DNA of 9,181 nt, taken from NCBI GenBank assembly GCA_030040595.1, contig JASHTL010000087.1:1-9181 (forward strand). The letters are read 5' to 3'. The position numbers were made by a program, and so were the translations under genes. The notes below the pieces were generated by a model. That model saw only the letters and a list, made by a program, of their open reading frames with translations. It ran no database searches and was not told the origin of the DNA. Origin of the DNA: Microcaldota archaeon (GTDB taxonomy: Archaea > Micrarchaeota > Micrarchaeia > Micrarchaeales > CABMGC01). Shown here piece after piece: positions 6,519 through 9,181 of the stretch; positions within the stretch are counted from its first letter, which is position 1, and every line of letters starts with the position of its first letter.

Positions 6519-6983
6519 TTGATAATAATAGTGGCTGCGATGACAAGGAAACACGTGATTGCAAAGGATGGCAAGCTTCCGTGGCACATAGAGGAGGAGG
6601 CTGCGCATTACAGGGATATAATCAGGGGCAAGACCATAATCATGGGAAGGGTAACGTTCGGGCAGATGAAACACCCATTCGCCGGAGGCCATGACATAGT
6701 GGTGACCAGGTCGGATCTGAAGGCAGAGGGTGCAGACGTCTGCAGCAGCATAGAAGAGGCATTGGAGAAAGCCACAGAATATGGGGACGACGCTTATGTA
6801 GTAGGCGGAAAGACGCTATACGAGCAGACTATAAGCATCGCAGACAGGATGCTGATCTCTTACATCAAGAAAGATTACGATGGCGATACTTTCTTTCCGG
6901 AGTTTGGCGCAGGAGACTGGATTGTGGATGGAACTGAAGAATTTAACGAGTTCGAATACGTCGAGTATTCCAGAAAAAAGTAG
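6519..6983 (+). CDS. folA: Dihydrofolate reductase
   Basis: This enzyme reduces dihydrofolate to tetrahydrofolate with NADPH in the cytoplasm. The product is 154 residues, typical for bacterial and archaeal DHFR. Marks are the N-terminal strand MIIIVAAMTRKHVIAKDGKL followed by PWH (to residue 23), GKTIIMGRVTFGQM (37-50), VVTRSD (61-66), YVVGGKTLYEQ (93-103) and the C-terminal DGDTFFPEF (121-129). The catalytic acid seems to be Glu27, at the position of Asp27 in the E. coli enzyme; Glu is also used by other DHFRs. Start is TTG at 6519 with GAGGTGA in front; the resulting N-terminus matches the family exactly. Many archaea use methanopterin and lack DHFR, so its presence tells that this organism uses folate-type cofactors. 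Thymidylate synthase is not in the window. It ends an operon and is followed by terminator-like hairpins. Confidence 0.93.
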   Translation: MIIIVAAMTRKHVIAKDGKLPWHIEEEAAHYRDIIRGKTIIMGRVTFGQMKHPFAGGHDIVVTRSDLKAEGADVCSSIEEALEKATEYGDDAYVVGGKTLYEQTISIADRMLISYIKKDYDGDTFFPEFGAGDWIVDGTEEFNEFEYVEYSRKK

Positions 6984-6986
6984 CCA

Positions 6987-7032
6987 TTCCAGCTGCGGAG
7001 CGGAAGCGTCTAAATTCTGACTTGGAATTTTT
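6987..7032 (+). terminator. Two hairpins and T-run after DHFR, probable terminator
   Basis: First, TTCC-A-GCT (6987-6994) pairs with AGC-GGAA (6999-7005) around a GCGG loop, with one bulged A. Second, AAATTC (7012-7017) pairs with GAATTT (7025-7030) and runs into TTTTT (7028-7032). A T-run is the main element of archaeal termination; hairpins help less. Position directly behind the last operon gene fits. Confidence 0.5.
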
Positions 7033-7083
7033 ATCTATTTATAACCTTTTGCAAAAAAACAAGAACCCGATTCTCATCTTTAC

Positions 7084-7100
7084 GCGAAAGGATATAAAAA
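7084..7100 (+). promoter_or_regulatory. BRE/TATA promoter of the PH-like gene
   Basis: GCGAAAG (7084-7090) stands directly before GATATAAAAA (7091-7100), a BRE plus TATA combination close to consensus. Transcription would start near 7120, giving a leader of about 65 nt. The BRE is identical to that of the psmA promoter. Confidence 0.65.
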
Positions 7101-7176
7101 GACTGATTGGCTATTACCGAATTGGAGGATATTAGAGAATCTTTAGGCATGAGTTTCACTTGGTTTATGTTTTTCG

Positions 7177-7181
7177 GGTGA
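7177..7181 (+). promoter_or_regulatory. Shine-Dalgarno site of the PH-like gene
   Basis: GGTGA lies 4 nt before the ATG at 7186 and supports that start over the ATGs further up in the leader. Confidence 0.65.
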
Positions 7182-7185
7182 ATTT

Positions 7186-7941
7186 ATGAACATTTCAAGG
7201 GGCTACTGTGCGGACCTGAATCTTGAGATGTATCTATATCAGAGGGAGAGCAAGACAGTATCAGAAAACCTAGGGCAGAACGACCAGGTAGTGCACATGG
7301 CCAGGCAGAGAAGACTGAGCGGGGCTGTGATCTCGCCTGCAGTGGTGGTCCTGACATCAAAGAACATAATAATTGTAAACAGGCTGCTTGGGGGCGTGAG
7401 GTCTGACATAACTTTCATCTCGCATCAGGATATCTCGAGCCTGAGAATAGCGCATGGCATAATATTCTCTTCCGTATTCGTGCGCATACGGGGCGCCGTA
7501 GGGGAGGTTGGCAGGGTATTCAAAGGCAAGACCGAGGAAGGCGAGATAAATGGGCTCCGTAGGGAGGATGCCGAGGAGATCTTCAGGAAGCTGAATGAGA
7601 TGAGAAGGGGGTCAGGATCGCACAATATGCAAAACTTCTTCGTATACGGACAGGTGGTCAATAACTACTACGCCAGCAGCGGAGTCGGAGGATGGGCATG
7701 GCCTGCAGACTCAAAGGGGGGAGACCGTCTTTATGCGCCACTCAGGCTTACCCGCCACGAAGACGAAGAAGTTAGGCCCGACGTACAGGACCCGGGTACC
7801 GGAGGGAGTAGACCTCTCCTGCGACACCAAGTTGCGATGCTATCCGAGAACGGTGCAACGAAGCATATGGTAAAGGCCGATGACCTACTCATATTCAAGC
7901 TGCGGAAGGAACACGCAGATAGATACTTGGTAATACCATGA
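7186..7941 (+). CDS. PH-domain-like protein of unknown function, C-terminal third possibly frameshifted
   Basis: I do not recognise a named family. Residues about 45-138 look like a small bacterial-type PH domain: a series of beta strands (AVVVLTSKNIIIVN 52-65, SDITFISHQDISSLRIA 73-89, IIFSSVFVRIRG 92-103) followed by a helix (REDAEEIFRKLNEM 126-139). Such domains occur in proteins with zinc ribbons or SHOCT tails. From about residue 165 the sequence turns into a Gly-, Arg- and Asp-rich stretch of odd composition (170-215). Codon third positions there are less G/C-rich than in the +1 frame. A G6 run at 7716-7721 marks the place where the frame could change, and the +1 frame downstream resembles a decayed double zinc ribbon. 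The in-frame C-terminus ends in an ATGA overlap with the next gene, which supports the listed stop. So either the listed frame is right with an unusual tail, or there are two compensating changes. No membrane segment or signal peptide is evident; the protein is probably cytoplasmic. Confidence 0.6.
   Translation: MNISRGYCADLNLEMYLYQRESKTVSENLGQNDQVVHMARQRRLSGAVISPAVVVLTSKNIIIVNRLLGGVRSDITFISHQDISSLRIAHGIIFSSVFVRIRGAVGEVGRVFKGKTEEGEINGLRREDAEEIFRKLNEMRRGSGSHNMQNFFVYGQVVNNYYASSGVGGWAWPADSKGGDRLYAPLRLTRHEDEEVRPDVQDPGTGGSRPLLRHQVAMLSENGATKHMVKADDLLIFKLRKEHADRYLVIP
7721..7873 (+). other. Out-of-frame zinc-ribbon-like segment inside the PH-like gene
   Basis: Reading the +1 frame from 7721 gives ETVFMRHSGLPATKTKK, then LGPTYRTRVPEGVDLS, then CDTKLR, ending at TAA 7871-7873. 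Known double zinc ribbons read FCPxCGTRVPEGxxFCPxCGTKL. The spacer TRVPEGVD and the ending TKL are kept; most cysteine and glycine positions differ, several by a single base (GGC for TGC, TAC for TGC, AGG for GGG). Removing one G of the G6 run joins this frame to the upstream PH-like part. By hand count about 35 of 45 codons end in G or C here, against 24 of 44 in the other frame. It may be a decayed domain, sequence error or slippage product. Confidence 0.4.
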
Positions 7942-8141
7942 CATACGACAAAAAACTCTTGGAGAGATGGTTTGAGATGAGGGCTGAAGTCTTCGTCCAG
8001 CGCGCAAGCAAGGGATTAATACGGCACACGATAGACGCTGAGGACGTCAAAAAGGAGTTCAAGGTAATGGCCCAGGAGCTTGGAGCAATGCTCGAGTCCC
8101 AGCATAACGAGATAGCCAGAGAAGTCTTTGAGCATGCCTGA
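7938..8141 (+). CDS. Small helical protein of unknown function
   Basis: The product is 67 residues with no family I recognise. It is charged and appears almost wholly helical: DKKLLERWFEMRAEVFVQRA (4-23), then a short turn around GLIRHTIDAED, then two helices (VKKEFKVMAQELGAMLES 37-54 and HNEIAREVFEHA 56-67). There is no cysteine, signal peptide or membrane segment. The ATG overlaps the stop codon of the PH-like gene (ATGA at 7938-7941), the usual sign of translational coupling, so the two proteins may work together. Codon use is like the neighbours, with many G/C-ending codons, which supports it as a real gene despite its size. It may bind a partner protein; nothing in the sequence shows DNA binding or catalysis. 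Confidence 0.7.
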   Translation: MTYDKKLLERWFEMRAEVFVQRASKGLIRHTIDAEDVKKEFKVMAQELGAMLESQHNEIAREVFEHA

Positions 8142-8156
8142 ATAATTTCGCGTTTA

Positions 8157-8205
8157 CTATGCCTAGCACTGCCCATGTCTCGAATCGTAGAAGTGCGGGG
8201 CATAG
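8157..8205. repeat. Long imperfect hairpin before the Mre11-like gene
   Basis: CTATGCC (8157-8163) pairs with GGCATAG (8199-8205), and GCACT (8166-8170) pairs with AGTGC (8192-8196), with a TA/GG internal loop and a 21-nt apical loop. In total 12 base pairs can form in 49 nt. It lies in the 105-nt gap after the small gene. It could be a structured mRNA end, a leader element of the nuclease gene or an operator. It is not followed directly by a T-run, so it is not a standard terminator, and it is not a tRNA. Confidence 0.55.
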
Positions 8206-8246
8206 CTATTTCAAATTTTGCGGGTAATTGATAATGCCTGATTTTT

Positions 8247-9181
8247 ATGAAGATTGCGCTTCTTTCCGATTTCCACCTGGGTTACGAGAGGTTCCGCGAG
8301 GATGCGTACAGGCAGGCAAAGGAGGCACTTGATGCAGCCGCATCGGAAGCGGATCTGCTGCTCATACCCGGGGACATATTCGATAACAGGAATCCGAGCC
8401 CTGAAGTCATGGCCGAGGCCATCAATATCTTCAGGGAGCTCAGTGCAAGACAATGGAAGGCAAGGGTTGTGGGTTTTGAAGGCGAAGGCAGGAATTTCAC
8501 CAGTCTGCCGATAATTGCAATTCCTGGAACACATGAACGAAGGGCAGAGGGCGTAGAAGATCCTGTAGACCTGCTGGGACTTGCAGCCCTGCTCGTCGAT
8601 GCGACAAACGCCACAATTGTTGTGGGGAAGGAGGGTGAGAAGGTTGCAGTGCGCGGACTCGGAGGCATAGCCGACGACAGGTTTAAGGAGATTGTCATGC
8701 GTGAAAGGCCGGCGCCTACCAAAGGTATGTTCAGCGTCTTCTTTTTCCACCAATCAGTCTATGAACTGCTGCCTTTCAGCGAAGATTTCATAAAGGCAGA
8801 CGAGCTTCCTCCAGGATTTGACCTTTACGTGAATGGCCATATACACAATAGAGTCGAGTCGAAAGTCCACGGCAAGCCTTTCCTGATATCAGGGAGTACA
8901 GTACTCACGCAGCTCAAAGAAGGGGAGCAGGAGGCAAAGGGGTTTTATGTGTACGACACCTCTAGCAGGAGCTATTCTTTCAGAAAGATAAAGTCGCGCA
9001 GGTTCGTTATGCTAAGGCTCAGTGTTGGAGGCAAGGACCCTGCTGTGATTGAGAGTGATATTGAGAAGCTGGTCAAGGACAACTGCGGCGATGACAAGCC
9101 GGTGCTTAGGATAGAGCTAGAAGGCAGGATCAAGGATGGCTACAGGAGCCTGCAGATAGAGACGCAGGAGCTGATGAAGAG
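8247..9181 (+). CDS. mre11: Mre11-like DNA double-strand break repair nuclease, C-terminus cut off by window edge
   Basis: This is a calcineurin-like metallophosphoesterase of the Mre11/SbcD type, which with Rad50 processes DNA ends. Translation from ATG 8247 gives 311 visible residues. Phosphoesterase motifs in order are SDFHLG (7-12; Asp8, His10), PGDIFDN (41-47; Asp43), IPGTHERR (92-99; His96), FFFHQS (165-170; His168) and NGHIHNR (196-202; His198, His200). The third motif normally reads GNH(D/E), where Asn binds metal; here it is GTHE with Thr95. The part from about 250 onwards is the capping-domain region. The ribosome site is weak (TGAT 4 nt before the ATG). The ATG at 8234 is in another frame that soon closes. 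Rad50, HerA and NurA, common partners, may follow outside the window. Membership in the nuclease superfamily is sure; Mre11 rather than a related archaeal phosphoesterase is likely from the long N-terminal domain and capping region. Confidence 0.85.
   Translation, partial: MKIALLSDFHLGYERFREDAYRQAKEALDAAASEADLLLIPGDIFDNRNPSPEVMAEAINIFRELSARQWKARVVGFEGEGRNFTSLPIIAIPGTHERRAEGVEDPVDLLGLAALLVDATNATIVVGKEGEKVAVRGLGGIADDRFKEIVMRERPAPTKGMFSVFFFHQSVYELLPFSEDFIKADELPPGFDLYVNGHIHNRVESKVHGKPFLISGSTVLTQLKEGEQEAKGFYVYDTSSRSYSFRKIKSRRFVMLRLSVGGKDPAVIESDIEKLVKDNCGDDKPVLRIELEGRIKDGYRSLQIETQELMK

Larger units (their letters stand above)
6984..7185. other. A+T-rich intergenic region with terminator and promoter
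   Basis: These 202 bp separate the DHFR operon from the PH-like gene. They hold the terminator-like elements at the left, a BRE/TATA promoter in the middle and a leader of about 65 nt at the right. I see no RNA gene. A 10-codon frame (7149-7181) in the leader lacks its own ribosome site and is probably chance. Confidence 0.6.

Noticed and set aside
7035..7046. Minus-strand TATA-like sequence (TTATAAATAG) after GCAAAAGG, pointing into the DHFR end
   Set aside because: It would drive only antisense RNA, and A+T-rich intergenic DNA easily gives such matches; there is no gene downstream on that strand.
7149..7181. Ten-codon frame (MSFTWFMFFG) in the leader of the PH-like gene, possible leader peptide
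   Set aside because: It has no ribosome site at proper distance (the GGAGG at 7124-7128 is 20 nt away) and no regulatory codons; its stop simply overlaps the GGTGA site of the next gene.
8157..8210. tRNA or tRNA fragment in the hairpin region, because of TCTCGAATC resembling a T-loop
   Set aside because: There is no acceptor stem of 7 bp with proper D, anticodon and T arms in order; the pairing found is a single two-part hairpin.
8234..8249. ATG at 8234 as the start of the nuclease gene
   Set aside because: It is in another frame, which closes after about 30 codons; the ATG at 8247 gives the metallophosphoesterase N-terminus.
1..9181. CRISPR arrays, insertion sequences, tRNA/rRNA genes or phage genes
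   Set aside because: No direct repeat array, transposase, terminal inverted repeats, tRNA arms or rRNA stretches were seen; the window is core chromosomal genes.

Overview
The window is archaeal. The left half carries, on the minus strand, the proteasome-exosome gene order known from many archaea: psmA, SBDS, rrp4, rrp41, rrp42. The right half is on the plus strand and encodes an Mrp/NBP35-type P-loop ATPase, an Orc1/Cdc6 replication initiator, a RimK-like ATP-grasp ligase, a dihydrofolate reductase, a PH-domain-like protein of unknown role, a small helical protein and an Mre11-like nuclease that runs off the right edge. Promoters are of the BRE/TATA type, Shine-Dalgarno sites are of the GGTG/GAGGTGA type, and GTG and TTG starts occur. 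Base composition is near 50% G+C, and AGG and ATA codons are common. The DHFR and compact spacing would fit a small-genome archaeon such as a Micrarchaeota/ARMAN-like lineage, but that placement is inference; Thermoplasmata-like or other euryarchaeal origins are not excluded.

Layout. 1-3319 (minus): one tightly packed operon with gaps of 4-13 nt, transcribed leftward from a BRE/TATA promoter near 3409-3424. It covers RNA decay (Rrp4 cap, Rrp41/Rrp42 ring), ribosome maturation (SBDS) and proteolysis (proteasome alpha). 3320-3551: divergent promoter region of 232 bp. 3552-6983 (plus): Mrp-like, Orc1/Cdc6, ATP-grasp ligase and DHFR, with gaps of 8, 34 and 9 nt, probably one operon. 6984-7185: two hairpins and a T-run ending the operon, then a good BRE/TATA promoter. 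7186-8141: PH-like gene and a small gene overlapping by ATGA. 8142-8246: a long imperfect hairpin. 8247-end: Mre11-like nuclease. No gene-free stretch exceeds 300 bases.

Most of the window is ordinary archaeal core biology. The points worth a second look are: (a) the PH-like gene, where the reading frame seems to change at a G6 run and the +1 frame carries a decayed double zinc-ribbon signature; (b) an Mrp-family ATPase without the CxxC Fe-S motif, placed directly before the replication initiator; (c) a RimK-like glutamate ligase translationally linked to DHFR, suggesting glutamylation of a folate or pterin cofactor; (d) an Mre11-like protein with Thr instead of Asn in the GNH metal-binding motif; (e) the 49-nt hairpin before that gene.
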